This document shows, piece after piece, positions 16,793 through 24,980 of a stretch of DNA of 64,000 nt. The position numbers were made by a program, and so were the translations under genes. A model generated the notes under the pieces. It saw only the letters and a list, made by a program, of their open reading frames with translations, had not been told where the DNA came from and did not search any database. The stretch comes from Colwellia sp. PAMC 20917 (lineage in GTDB: Bacteria; Pseudomonadota; Gammaproteobacteria; Enterobacterales; Alteromonadaceae). The stretch is taken from positions 2,914,001 through 2,978,000 of the forward strand of contig NZ_CP014944.1 of the NCBI RefSeq assembly GCF_001767295.1, written 5' to 3'. Positions within the stretch are counted from its first letter, which is position 1. Every line of letters starts with the position of its first letter.

Positions 16793-18067
16793 ATGCAACT
16801 TTCAATTACACCTATAGCATTCCCTGATGAAAGTAACATTGGTTTTGCCTTAAGAGTGGCGCTACGCAATGGTTTTACTTACGTTGACAGAGTGTATCCT
16901 AAGTCAATAATAAATAAAATTATAAGAGGTAATCCTGTAACTACTCCATTTCCGATCGACTTGAAGCCTAGGCTATATCACTCTGTACAGACTTATATTA
17001 CAACACCATTATTCGAGTGCCATATTCAAATAGAGCCGAAGGTTTGCTTAAGATGCATTAGAGAAAAAGGGTATATTAAAATGGAAGTACAAAGTCCATT
17101 CATCCACCTGTGCTCATCACATCATGAACCACTAATTGACAAATGTTATACCTGTAATAATCAATTAACTTGGGATATTGCTTTGCTTAAAGGGAGGTGT
17201 ACTTCAAAGCAATGCGGCATAAAGTTAATTCCAGTTCCTCCAACTCAGCTCCCCCTATTATTAGAAGCGCAAGTTGCAGATTGCTTACTTGCCTCATACT
17301 TTCTAAACAATCAAGAAGAGCTCCTTTTAAAGCAACCTCGTTATCCATCACTTCCCAATTACCAAGAAAAAATCAGAGAAGGTTTTGAATTCCTTAACTG
17401 CCATACAGATGCACGAAATTGGATGCACAAATGTATCAATCAACACTCATCTTTTTTCCCGACGAATTTTGCTGCGATAAATATAACTCTATTATTCAAT
17501 AATCTAAAAGCTATCTGGCCTATAAGCTGTGTCCTCCAGCAATATGAAGCTATTGAACGTACAAGTTCCAGTAATGAAATTAAACCACTCTGCATAGACA
17601 TAACAACTGCTAGCAAATTATTGGGTGTTTCTAAGGTGGGAATTAAAATCCTTTTAGAAAATGATTTTATAAAATCTAAAGGAACAAAAACACTTCACTA
17701 CAAATCAATTATAGATATATCACCTGTAATAGAATTATTTTCCCCTCATTTCATTTCTAATATTATGAAACCTCTTTCGGAGCAGAAAGAAAGTCTGATC
17801 TATAACAATATTTGTCTGAGCAATATATTTTTAGCCGTCAAGGAAGATAAATTAAATATAGGATTTCAACCCAGCTCAGACCTTATGTCTTCACTTTATT
17901 GCGCACCTGATGATTTAAAGGTTTTAATAAAAAAAAAGCGTCATCATAATATACAAATGACCATATCTAATTTGGGTGAAATCGAAGAAAGTAAGCTGTT
18001 TAGTGACTCTAGTAGAGAAAGAAGTCTTAGGTATAAAAAAAGCAATCAACTAGGTTTTAACTTTTAA
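16793..18067 (+). CDS. tniQ: TniQ/TnsD-family target selector
   Basis: A 424-residue protein with the TniQ layout: an N-terminal domain (ITPIAFPDESNIGFALRVALRNG) and paired zinc fingers. The fingers read CLRCIREKG...HLCSSHH (about residues 84-110) and CYTCNNQL...CTSKQCG (about 121-143). A helix-turn-helix-like stretch (ITTASKLLGVSKVGIKILLEN) lies near residue 270. Such proteins bind a chromosomal site and recruit TnsC. It starts 9 bp after tnsC. With no Cas genes nearby it is more likely a DNA-sequence-directed selector than a CRISPR-guided one; the actual target is unknown. Confidence 0.88.
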   Translation: MQLSITPIAFPDESNIGFALRVALRNGFTYVDRVYPKSIINKIIRGNPVTTPFPIDLKPRLYHSVQTYITTPLFECHIQIEPKVCLRCIREKGYIKMEVQSPFIHLCSSHHEPLIDKCYTCNNQLTWDIALLKGRCTSKQCGIKLIPVPPTQLPLLLEAQVADCLLASYFLNNQEELLLKQPRYPSLPNYQEKIREGFEFLNCHTDARNWMHKCINQHSSFFPTNFAAINITLLFNNLKAIWPISCVLQQYEAIERTSSSNEIKPLCIDITTASKLLGVSKVGIKILLENDFIKSKGTKTLHYKSIIDISPVIELFSPHFISNIMKPLSEQKESLIYNNICLSNIFLAVKEDKLNIGFQPSSDLMSSLYCAPDDLKVLIKKKRHHNIQMTISNLGEIEESKLFSDSSRERSLRYKKSNQLGFNF

Positions 18068-18123
18068 CTAACCGCTCTCAATATATCAAGCTCATTTTTT
18101 GCGTTGGTAAGTCACACCTTGCA

Positions 18124-18333
18124 ATGCTAACTTTTGCCACTTTGGTGACTTTAGCATTTTAGAATTAATACTGAAAATTTTTGTATGTTTTGATCTACAG
18201 CGGACATGGATGAACAACCACTCTACGCTAGAAGTTTCCAGATAGCTGACGTTCCCCTTAGTTGAATACAGGTGTCGTTTGATAATAACTTTTTACCAAT
18301 AAGCAGCTAAGTTCGAGTGTGAACTAAGCCACC
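18124..18333 (+). repeat. Dispersed repeat family B, copy 2
   Basis: Runs from AATGCTAACTTTTGCCAC through TTTTGTATGTTTTGATCT and CAGCGGACAT to GTGTGAACTAAGCCAC. It aligns along its length with 21966-22174. Confidence 0.75.
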
Positions 18334-18846
18334 ATAGCAGTCATTCTGCGTTCACTTTTTAACGATCACTTTGTGCGCTTTGCTGACGTTAGCTACTGGT
18401 TGTTCTTTAGGTCACTGATTAGCCATAAGCCGACATTAGCTTTTGAGTTACTAACGGCAGCTCAGAGCCTAAAGCGGTCATAAGCGAATTCGAACGATCT
18501 GACTATATTGAGCGAAAAACAATCATACGATTAATCAAATGTGACTGACGGCAATAGAGTGATCACCGGACAGTCAGTGACTTTTCACATTTTAACTGAC
18601 TTTAACGATAGCGGACTGTCGGTTATTACATTACTTGGTCTATTAGCACACTCGAATTACCCAATTGCTATAGCATTCATCGCCAATACGACGCTGCAAC
18701 CTGCATAGGCAGTCACATTTTTTGATATAAGGTGTGATATCTAACTCATACCATTAGTATTTATTGTGTCGGGTTTATTTACACAATTGATACTTTTAAA
18801 TAAGTAATGTTTATTAAATTATTGTTTTTAATAAATTAAATAGTCA

Positions 18847-18862
18847 CGGCGTGATTTTTGCT
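18847..18862 (+). promoter_or_regulatory. Sigma-54-like -24/-12 element upstream of PEP-CTERM gene 1
   Basis: CGGCGTGATTTTTGCT fits the sigma-54 pattern TGGCACG-N4-TTGCW at the GG and GC positions with correct spacing. The same core, GGCGTGATTTTTG, lies in front of the other PEP-CTERM gene at 59885. The start codon is about 290 bp downstream, so the leader would be long. Confidence 0.55.
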
Positions 18863-19150
18863 ATGTTTAATGTATTGGGCAGTAGCCTCTTCTTTTTTTG
18901 TTATTCTTAAGCACCGTCTGTGCGTGTCTTTCTTAATTTGAAGTCCTTACCTCAGGAATAAATTTTACCCTAAGTAGGCTTAACAATTTATATCTACACG
19001 CATATATAATAACCAAGTGACTTTAAATATTTGATTGAATTGTAATGGGTGTCTACGTAATTCCGTTAAGCTTCACCAAGGTGCAAGGGTTTATAAGTTA
19101 ATTTTTTAATAAATGCCCACTAATTCAGGTGGCATTAAAAAGGGAAGATA

Positions 19151-19804
19151 ATGAAATTTAAATTTTTAAAGCAATTAGCATTGGGTTTTGCTTTAGTTGT
19201 AAGTGCTAATGCTACCGCAGGCATCATTAGTAGTACTAATAGCCACATCACATCTGATGGTTCTGTCGTAAATTTATCTGGCCTAGATTGGTTGAGTTGG
19301 GATGTAACAACAGGGCAAAGTAGAACGGATATCGAAAATGGTTTCATGGGGTTACTCGATGATGGGTGGCGATATGCGACTGTGATGGAATATAAAACGA
19401 TGATGGAAAGCGTTTTTGACACGCACAGTGGTTGGAGCGTTGACAACAGCGACGGTGCACTTTGGCTTTACAGTAATTTGTACGGGCACAACGAAGCTTC
19501 GACTTTTAATAGTATTCAATATTTTAATTTTTACGGTGATGGTTCGGAGAATGGTGGCACGTTTTCTAGTTACGGCCATTTCAGGTTTTATTCCAGCAGG
19601 TTACGTGATATATCCTCCGAAATTACTCACGGTTGGTCAAGATATTCGCAAAATAATGGGTCGATAAGTGCAAGCAAAGATAGGACACGCCAGATGGCAT
19701 CTGCGTTAGTTCGCGCGAATGTTGTACCCGAGCCGTCCACACTCGCTATTCTTGCATTAGGAATGATTGGTTTAGCATCACGCCGATTTAAGAAACAATC
19801 TTAA
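19151..19804 (+). CDS. PEP-CTERM sorted surface protein
   Basis: A 217-residue exported protein. It has a signal peptide (KFLKQLALGFALVVSANATA) and a C-terminal sorting signal: VPEPSTLAI, a hydrophobic helix (LALGMIGLA) and the basic tail SRRFKKQS. This is the recognition tripartite of the exosortase system. The middle part (LDWLSWDVTTGQSR, LDDGWRYATVMEYKTM) resembles lectin-like extracellular domains but is not assigned. A GGGAAG ribosome site precedes the ATG. Its last 27 bp overlap the 3' end of the opposite-strand reverse transcriptase. No exosortase gene is in the window, so it must be encoded elsewhere. Confidence 0.88.
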   Translation: MKFKFLKQLALGFALVVSANATAGIISSTNSHITSDGSVVNLSGLDWLSWDVTTGQSRTDIENGFMGLLDDGWRYATVMEYKTMMESVFDTHSGWSVDNSDGALWLYSNLYGHNEASTFNSIQYFNFYGDGSENGGTFSSYGHFRFYSSRLRDISSEITHGWSRYSQNNGSISASKDRTRQMASALVRANVVPEPSTLAILALGMIGLASRRFKKQS

Positions 19805-20797
19805 AAAATTAGTTCCATTTTCAAAATCGATTATCGACGACGGTATGCCTGAATAGACCCATGTAACCCAACGTTGTCGATAATCATCAAGAAGCATCTT
19901 CCAGTTTGGTTGATGCTTTTTTTGCTCATAAAGCTGCGTTAATCGACGAATGTGATTTTCTAAAGTTTGTTTTGAAATGGTTAATTTTTCCTCGCCAAAT
20001 CGATAACCCAAAAAATCAAATTCCTTTTCAATACGCCCAATAAAGGTCTTATCCGGCGCTTGCGCCATTTTTAATTGGTTAAAGTGTTGATTGACTGTTT
20101 TCACCGCTTTGCGCAAGTGCCAGCGGGTTTTGGCTAATACAATGACGTCATCCATATATCGGCGATAAAAATAGCGTGTGTCACCTTCCATCTGTTTATC
20201 TAAGGATGTTAAGTAGTAAGCTGCGATAACCGGTGAGAGTGAGCAGCCTCTTGATATACCGCAGGTAATGGACTTAAACGTACCGCCTCTTTCAACGGTA
20301 CGTTTCACAAATTGCACTAACAAGCGCCAGATAAAAGGGTCGGTGATGTCTTTGTCCAGTTGCTTGAGCAATATCGTATGGTCAATCGACTCATAATAGC
20401 GCTTCACATCGGTTTTCATCACGTAGCGATAATTCGGCAAAGCTGCGTGCAAGGCACTCACGGTCGCTTTTAACCCACCATGCCCTTTGATATGAGTGCA
20501 ATGTGGCGATAATGCCAAGGCATCTGGTAAGGCCATTGCTAACATTTTTAATACCAGCGCATCTTGTGATGACCACAAATGAATACTTTCACCATCGGCT
20601 TTGGTGACCACACTGAGCGGCATGAAGGTGTAATCTTGTTTGTTGAGTGTTTGCAGCAGCTCACCACGGATAGTGTGCCAGTGAAAACGCAGATGCCAGA
20701 TATCGGCATTGGCGGGAAAGTTACGCCGCTGCTTACACAACCATGAATAAGCGGTATCGAGAGTGGCTTCGGTGAAAACATGTTTGGTATCTAGCAT
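19778..20797 (-). CDS. Stand-alone reverse transcriptase
   Basis: A 339-residue RNA-directed DNA polymerase. Motif A is KTDVKRYYESID (Asp130) and the active-site box is YRRYMDDVIV (residues 211-220). GISRGCSLSP precedes it, and PDKTFIGRIEKEFDFLGY follows. The KGHGGLK block (104-110) is characteristic of a widespread gammaproteobacterial RT group whose function I do not know. No intron, maturase or retron domain is attached. SLSP rather than the SQ of diversity-generating retroelement RTs argues against that class. The gene appears richer in G+C than its neighbours, suggesting transfer. Its last codons are the complement of the PEP-CTERM gene end, so the natural C-terminus may have been replaced. 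Confidence 0.88.
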   Translation of the reverse strand: MLDTKHVFTEATLDTAYSWLCKQRRNFPANADIWHLRFHWHTIRGELLQTLNKQDYTFMPLSVVTKADGESIHLWSSQDALVLKMLAMALPDALALSPHCTHIKGHGGLKATVSALHAALPNYRYVMKTDVKRYYESIDHTILLKQLDKDITDPFIWRLLVQFVKRTVERGGTFKSITCGISRGCSLSPVIAAYYLTSLDKQMEGDTRYFYRRYMDDVIVLAKTRWHLRKAVKTVNQHFNQLKMAQAPDKTFIGRIEKEFDFLGYRFGEEKLTISKQTLENHIRRLTQLYEQKKHQPNWKMLLDDYRQRWVTWVYSGIPSSIIDFENGTNFLRLFLKSA

Positions 20798-21092
20798 GGC
20801 TTAAGCATAGCTGAATGACCGCTAAGTGAACAAGCTTTGGTTGTTTTCAGAAAAGCTGAATGACGGGTGTTGGCCGACGGATAGAGAACGTTCCTAAAGA
20901 TGGGTTTTAGTAGCAAAATACACCAATATAACTCTAAGTGCTTATGTCTGCTTTGTCGGATCACTTGCCGTTAGATAAGCCAAGGCTAACGTCCGCAATC
21001 GTATCAGAGAAGACCTTTTTGGTGCTGATTTAGGGTGTTAGGAAAGGTCTCTTTTGTGGCATTAGTTAGCGTTAATATGTGAAATAGCACCG

Positions 21093-21250
21093 TCCGCAAT
21101 GAGCTTTCAGCAGTCATAGAGGCTGTCCTCGCTCTATAACATTATTTTACTTTTTTGATCATAAAATTAGCATCAAAGTTGATTTGGGGAACGTCCACTT
21201 TCCTAATGATTTTCAATTCTGCTGTCGAATGTCTAAGATCAACTAACGGG
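21093..21250 (+). repeat. Dispersed repeat family C, copy 1
   Basis: From TCCGCAATGAGCTTTCAG through GGGAACGTCCACTTTCC to AGATCAACTAAC. It aligns with 25805-25960 over about 155 bp with scattered differences. Confidence 0.8.
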
Positions 21251-21629
21251 TGCTTAGTTGACCTCGATAAATTCTTAATATCAAAAGTTTTATTCAGCTT
21301 AGCACTTTTCTGACCTAGTATTAAAACTAAAAATCCGCATCAAAAGGGCTGATTGGAAAAAGTGATCAACCTTTAGTGTTAAATGCTTCATTGAAGGTGT
21401 TTATTGCCAATATCATTATGTAAACCTTTTAATAATTGTTTACCCCTCAAGTTACTGTTTAAAAAACAGGCTTGTGGTTAATTTCGAGGGGAATAGTACA
21501 AAACCCTTTTTAGTGTTAATTTGAAAGGTTGAAAAAACATTGTGAAGATATGGGTATACCATTATCTCAATTCACAAGAATGAAGTTGCTGGAGGTTTTG
21601 AGGGTTAGTTGATAATCGACAATGGTTTA

Positions 21630-21654
21630 TTAGTACACACTTTGTGTGTACTAA
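21630..21654. promoter_or_regulatory. Perfect palindrome, likely operator
   Basis: Arms TTAGTACACAC (21630-21640) and GTGTGTACTAA (21644-21654) around TTT. It lies 33 bp before the HigA-like start, a typical place for antitoxin autoregulation; a short hairpin in RNA is the alternative. Confidence 0.6.
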
Positions 21655-21687
21655 TGGATAATACATCTAGTTCATAGGGTGACTGTT

Positions 21688-21840
21688 ATGAAAATTCAAA
21701 AAATCGAAACAGATGAACAACTTGCGGCAGCTATAGCACGCGTTGATGAGGTTTGGAACTCTGTTGATGTAAGTGAAATATATGAACTTAATGAGTTAGT
21801 ATCGCTTATTGAAAATTACGAAGAAAAATACATAAAATAA
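21688..21840 (+). CDS. HigA-like antitoxin N-terminal domain, orphan and short
   Basis: A 50-residue protein (MKIQKIETDEQLAAAIARVD...ELVSLIENYEEKYIK). This closely follows the N-terminal segment of HigA-type antitoxins, which normally continues into a helix-turn-helix of about 60 more residues. Here a TAA follows the EKYIK stretch, so the DNA-binding part is missing. A GGGTGA ribosome site precedes the ATG and a perfect palindrome lies upstream. No HigB toxin is recognisable on either side. It could be a decayed module or a free-standing anti-toxin fragment. Confidence 0.6.
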   Translation: MKIQKIETDEQLAAAIARVDEVWNSVDVSEIYELNELVSLIENYEEKYIK

Positions 21841-21919
21841 AAAGTGGAGAATCTCTAGCAGCAGTGCCACGTAATTGTATTTGCCTAAGCCAACCAATTA
21901 CATTTAACTATACCACAAC

Positions 21920-21983
21920 ATTTCGGCCTTATTAAAGTTGTCACTTTGGATAAGTTGAACACTGATAATGCTCACTTTTGCCA
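21920..21983 (-). repeat. Dispersed repeat family D, copy 1
   Basis: Its complement (GTGGCAAAAGTGAGCATTAT, then CAGTGTTCAACTTATCC...CTTTAATAAG) matches 56862-56931. It overlaps the left edge of repeat B copy 3. Confidence 0.65.
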
Positions 21984-22174
21984 CATTCGAGACGTTAGCT
22001 TTTTAGAATTTACATTGAAATAATTTGTATGTTTTGATCTGCAGCGGACATCGCTTCACGACCACATTGCATTAGCTGTTCCCTGTAGCGGAAGTTCGGT
22101 ATAGATGAGAACAGATGTATATTGATGATGATTTTTGCCAAAAAACCAGTAAATCTGAGTGCGAACTAAGCCAC
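21966..22174 (+). repeat. Dispersed repeat family B, copy 3
   Basis: From AATGCTCACTTTTGCCAC through TTTGTATGTTTTGATCTGC and AGCGGACAT to GTGCGAACTAAGCCAC, parallel to copy 2. Confidence 0.75.
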
Positions 22175-22361
22175 AAAACCGGGCAGTCCCAGATTTGGTG
22201 GTATGGCTTCAAAGTGCTCATTATAGTTTTCAAGTTTAAGCTAGGTACGAGTTATGTATCACATCACAATTTTTAAAATCCAAAATAGTGACTTGACTTA
22301 ATACCATGAAAATATTAGATTAAAGTTCTTATTGTAGAAATATTCTTGTTTCAAATCAATT

Positions 22362-22437
22362 TGAAAAGGCAACCTTGAGAGAAATCCATGGACGCAAAGG
22401 CTCTAACCGCACACGAAAGTAGGTTGAGAGATTGCAG
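22362..22437 (+). ncRNA. Probable cyclic-di-GMP-I (GEMM-I) riboswitch
   Basis: AAAAGGCAA is followed by a stem capped by a GAAA tetraloop (CC-TTGAGA-GAAA-TCCAT-GG). Next comes the signature GGACGCAAAGG, then a second stem (CTCTAACC with GGTTGAGAG). This is the order of the GEMM-I aptamer. It ends about 90 bp before the PKD/DUF1566 lipoprotein ATG and should control that gene and its partner in response to c-di-GMP. A CATCTTAAGATG palindrome between it and the start could be part of the switch. Confidence 0.65.
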
Positions 22438-22527
22438 AAAATTAAACATCTAATGTCAACCTCCTGCAAAAATAATACACGCATCTTAAGATGTGAATCA
22501 AACTTGTTCAAAATAAAGGATTAATAA

Positions 22528-24240
22528 ATGAAAATTGGTATTATCGATAAATATCGAACTTTTATCTCGGCTTCATTTCTCGTATCACTAGCAGCATGTG
22601 GTGGAGGATCAGGTTCGGATTCGAAAGATACAACGCCAGTTCCTATTGCTAATGTTGCGCCAATTGTCTCTGCTGGGGATGATGCTTCTGTAAATGAAAC
22701 CGAAATTTTTACCTTTAGCAGTTCAGCATCAGACAGTGACGGCACTATTAATAATGTTTTGTGGGAACAAACAGCAGGAGAAAGTATTGTTATATCCAAT
22801 GCTGATAGCTTAACTGCTGCTTTTACAGCAATTGAAGTAGTTGAAGATACTACTTTAACTTTTCGTTTAACTGTAACTGATGATGATGGAGAACAATCAT
22901 CAGATGTTGTTAACGTTTTAATTATGAATGTTAATCAGTTACCTACTGTGGCAGCTATCGATGACTTTGAAGTTTTTGAACAGGTAGCGGCAGAGTTAAG
23001 TGCGGTAGCTGAAGATATAGACGGTACAATTGCAACGTATAAATGGGAGCAAACAGCAGGAAAAGAAGTCAGCTTAACAAATGCGGAACAACCAACAGCA
23101 ACTTTTGTTAGTGGTGATTTTACAGCCATTGAAACATTGAGCTTTTCAGTGACGGTTACTGACAATCATGGAGGAAGTGCTACTGATACAATGAATGTTA
23201 CAGTAAATCCAAATTTCCCACCTGTTGCCGTCATTGGTATTGAAGGTGGAGACAAAGTTATTTCACAGTTTATTACTTCTGGCGATACAGTCACTCTTGT
23301 TGGTATGAACTCTTATGATAACGAGTTAAATAACTTAACTTATCAATGGCAACAAATTGATGATACTGGTGTTGAACTAGTAATAACAAATAACAATGCT
23401 GCTGATACAAGTTTTGTTGCTAATACTTTAACTTCAGCCGAAACCGTTACTATACAATTAAGCGTAACTGACGAGTTAGGTTTGAGTGATACTGAGCAAG
23501 TCCGCATTGCTATTACACCTGTTATCCATGAAAAAATGAATGATACAGGATTAACGTTTTGTGCAGATTATGCTTACGATGGAAGTGGTAATCATAGCAA
23601 TACTGAAAATTGTGCTGATGTTGTAGATGTGGATGCAGATCCTATTCCCGATGGGCAAGATGCAGATTACGGTCGAGATAAAGTTGCGGCAGACGATAGC
23701 GATGGTAGTAAGGGGTTTTCTTTCATTAAGCTAGATGAAAACGGTGAACCATTACCGCAAAATGCAACTGCATGGTCTTGCGTATTAGACAATGTTACAG
23801 GCCTTATCTGGGAAGTTAAAGACGAATCAGGCTCTACAGGTATTCGTGATGCTAACAGTAGATACACTTGGTACAACAGTACAGGAATTAATGATGGTGG
23901 TTCAGCAGGTACAGAAGATGGTGGTTCTTGTACCGATACGGGTAATTGTGACATTGAAAAATACGGATCAAGCGTGAATGCAGTCAAGCTATGTGGAATT
24001 ACTACGTGGCGTGTACCTACACATCAAGAATTAAATACTTTAGTTGATTTTAGTCGACAACTACCAAGTGTTGACACTAATTATTTTCACCATACCAAGT
24101 CAGGTCTTTATTGGTCATCAACGCCATATAACAACAGTAATAATGCATGGGGAGTTAACTTTAGCGAAGGTTTAAGCTCATCGGCTGGCTCAAGCAAAAA
24201 CAACTCAGGTTACGTTCGTTTAACGGCAACTAAAGGATAG
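22528..24240 (+). CDS. PKD-repeat lipoprotein with C-terminal DUF1566 (Lcl-like) domain
   Basis: A 570-residue surface lipoprotein. The lipobox is LAAC with Cys24. Residues about 45-340 form three PKD/Ig-like modules: VAPIVSAGDDASVNETE..., LPTVAAIDDFEVFEQVA... and FPPVAVIGIEGGDKV.... The C-terminus (about 395-570) is a DUF1566 domain: GLIWEVKD, WRVPTHQELNTLVD, YWSSTPY and GYVRLTA. This C-type-lectin-related fold occurs in Legionella adhesin Lcl. The likely role is adhesion or matrix binding at the cell surface. It lies behind a predicted c-di-GMP riboswitch and 9 bp upstream of a second DUF1566 gene, probably one operon. Confidence 0.88.
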   Translation: MKIGIIDKYRTFISASFLVSLAACGGGSGSDSKDTTPVPIANVAPIVSAGDDASVNETEIFTFSSSASDSDGTINNVLWEQTAGESIVISNADSLTAAFTAIEVVEDTTLTFRLTVTDDDGEQSSDVVNVLIMNVNQLPTVAAIDDFEVFEQVAAELSAVAEDIDGTIATYKWEQTAGKEVSLTNAEQPTATFVSGDFTAIETLSFSVTVTDNHGGSATDTMNVTVNPNFPPVAVIGIEGGDKVISQFITSGDTVTLVGMNSYDNELNNLTYQWQQIDDTGVELVITNNNAADTSFVANTLTSAETVTIQLSVTDELGLSDTEQVRIAITPVIHEKMNDTGLTFCADYAYDGSGNHSNTENCADVVDVDADPIPDGQDADYGRDKVAADDSDGSKGFSFIKLDENGEPLPQNATAWSCVLDNVTGLIWEVKDESGSTGIRDANSRYTWYNSTGINDGGSAGTEDGGSCTDTGNCDIEKYGSSVNAVKLCGITTWRVPTHQELNTLVDFSRQLPSVDTNYFHHTKSGLYWSSTPYNNSNNAWGVNFSEGLSSSAGSSKNNSGYVRLTATKG

Positions 24241-24249
24241 GAAATCATT

Positions 24250-24759
24250 ATGAAAAAATTACTAATTTTAATATCGGTTGCTTTTATTTCATCTGTTCAA
24301 GCTGCTCATACTTGTAATGACAATATTACAAAATCCACTCCGACAGCTAGGTTTACAGATAACGCTGATGGCACAGTAACAGATACAGTAACTGATTTAA
24401 CTTGGATGCGCTGTACATTAGGGGAATCATGGGATGGGGCAAACTGCACAGGAGCAGCCCAAACATATGATTGGCAGGAAGCTTTAACTGAGGCTGATAG
24501 CTCTAATTTAGCAACTCATACTAATTGGCGTTTACCAAATATCAAAGAGATGCAATCAATAGTGGAGTATGCATGCTATGACCCCGCTTTTAACGTAAGT
24601 GTCTTCCCTGAATCGAGTAATTCAAATCCACAGTATTGGTCGTCTTCGATATATTCAAAAACAAATTACCATTCTGCTTGGGCATTGTCACAAGCATCAG
24701 GCTCAATTTCTGATGAAGTGAAAAGCAACAGTAAATTGGTTCGCTTGGTTAGAGATTAA
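24250..24759 (+). CDS. Secreted DUF1566-domain protein
   Basis: A 169-residue exported protein with a signal peptide (MKKLLILISVAFISSVQA) and one DUF1566 domain: DNADGTVTDTVTDLTWMRC, TNWRLPNIKEMQSIV, PQYWSSS and KLVRLVRD. Several cysteines (C22, C55, C65) suggest disulfides. It shares its domain with the C-terminus of the lipoprotein that ends 9 bp upstream. It should be co-transcribed and controlled by the same riboswitch. The role is probably in surface attachment, but that is inferred from the domain and context. Confidence 0.85.
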   Translation: MKKLLILISVAFISSVQAAHTCNDNITKSTPTARFTDNADGTVTDTVTDLTWMRCTLGESWDGANCTGAAQTYDWQEALTEADSSNLATHTNWRLPNIKEMQSIVEYACYDPAFNVSVFPESSNSNPQYWSSSIYSKTNYHSAWALSQASGSISDEVKSNSKLVRLVRD

Positions 24760-24980
24760 AAAAATTTATGAAGGGTGCTTAACATTATGAAATATTGAAG
24801 CACTCCTTTAATCAATCTAATTAAGATGATACCTGAGTGGCTATATTAAAAAAGGTTCTCTGAAATACATAAATTCAAGCTGTTGGTTTCTAAAACAGTA
24901 ATTAGAAGCAGTTAACAGAGCGTTAGACTTTTATTCGTCCAGTCTAGCGCCCTCTAATTCATAGGACGTGGAGTAATAAA

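Larger units (their letters stand above)
10799..18067 (+). mobile_element. Tn7-like transposition module (tnsA-tnsB-tnsC-tniQ), gene span only
   Basis: Four genes in the standard order with overlapping or 9-bp-spaced junctions form one operon. The module is interrupted by an IS21-type element within tnsB. There are no cas genes or CRISPR repeats in the window. Element ends and target site were not found. Confidence 0.88.
18068..19150. other. Long intergenic region after the Tn7-like module
   Basis: About 1.1 kb with no gene. It holds dispersed repeat B copy 2 (18124-18333), the word AACGATCACTTTGTGCGC (about 18351-18368) shared with other repeats, an inverted stretch around 18570-18620 (GGACAGTCAGTG...GCGGACTGTC), and the sigma-54-like element at 18847. 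Confidence 0.5.
20798..21687. other. Intergenic region with repeat C1 and an operator-like palindrome
   Basis: No clear full gene. AGCTGAATGAC occurs twice just upstream of the RT start (about 20810 and 20855). Repeat C1 spans 21093-21250. The frame ending at 21612 (LKKHCEDMGIPLSQF...) looks like the tail of a ribbon-helix-helix protein but has no convincing start. A hairpin around CCCCTC...GAGGGG lies near 21444-21492. Confidence 0.45.

Noticed and set aside
19892-19924. Terminator of PEP-CTERM gene 1 inside the RT gene
   Set aside because: AAGCATC/GATGCTT followed by T is present, but it is coding sequence of the RT with a long loop; a terminator role cannot be separated from chance.
19151-24759. 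Diversity-generating retroelement (RT plus DUF1566 target)
   Set aside because: The RT has GCSLSP, not the SQ motif of that class. I found no template repeat near the RT that matches the ends of the DUF1566 genes with A-specific changes.
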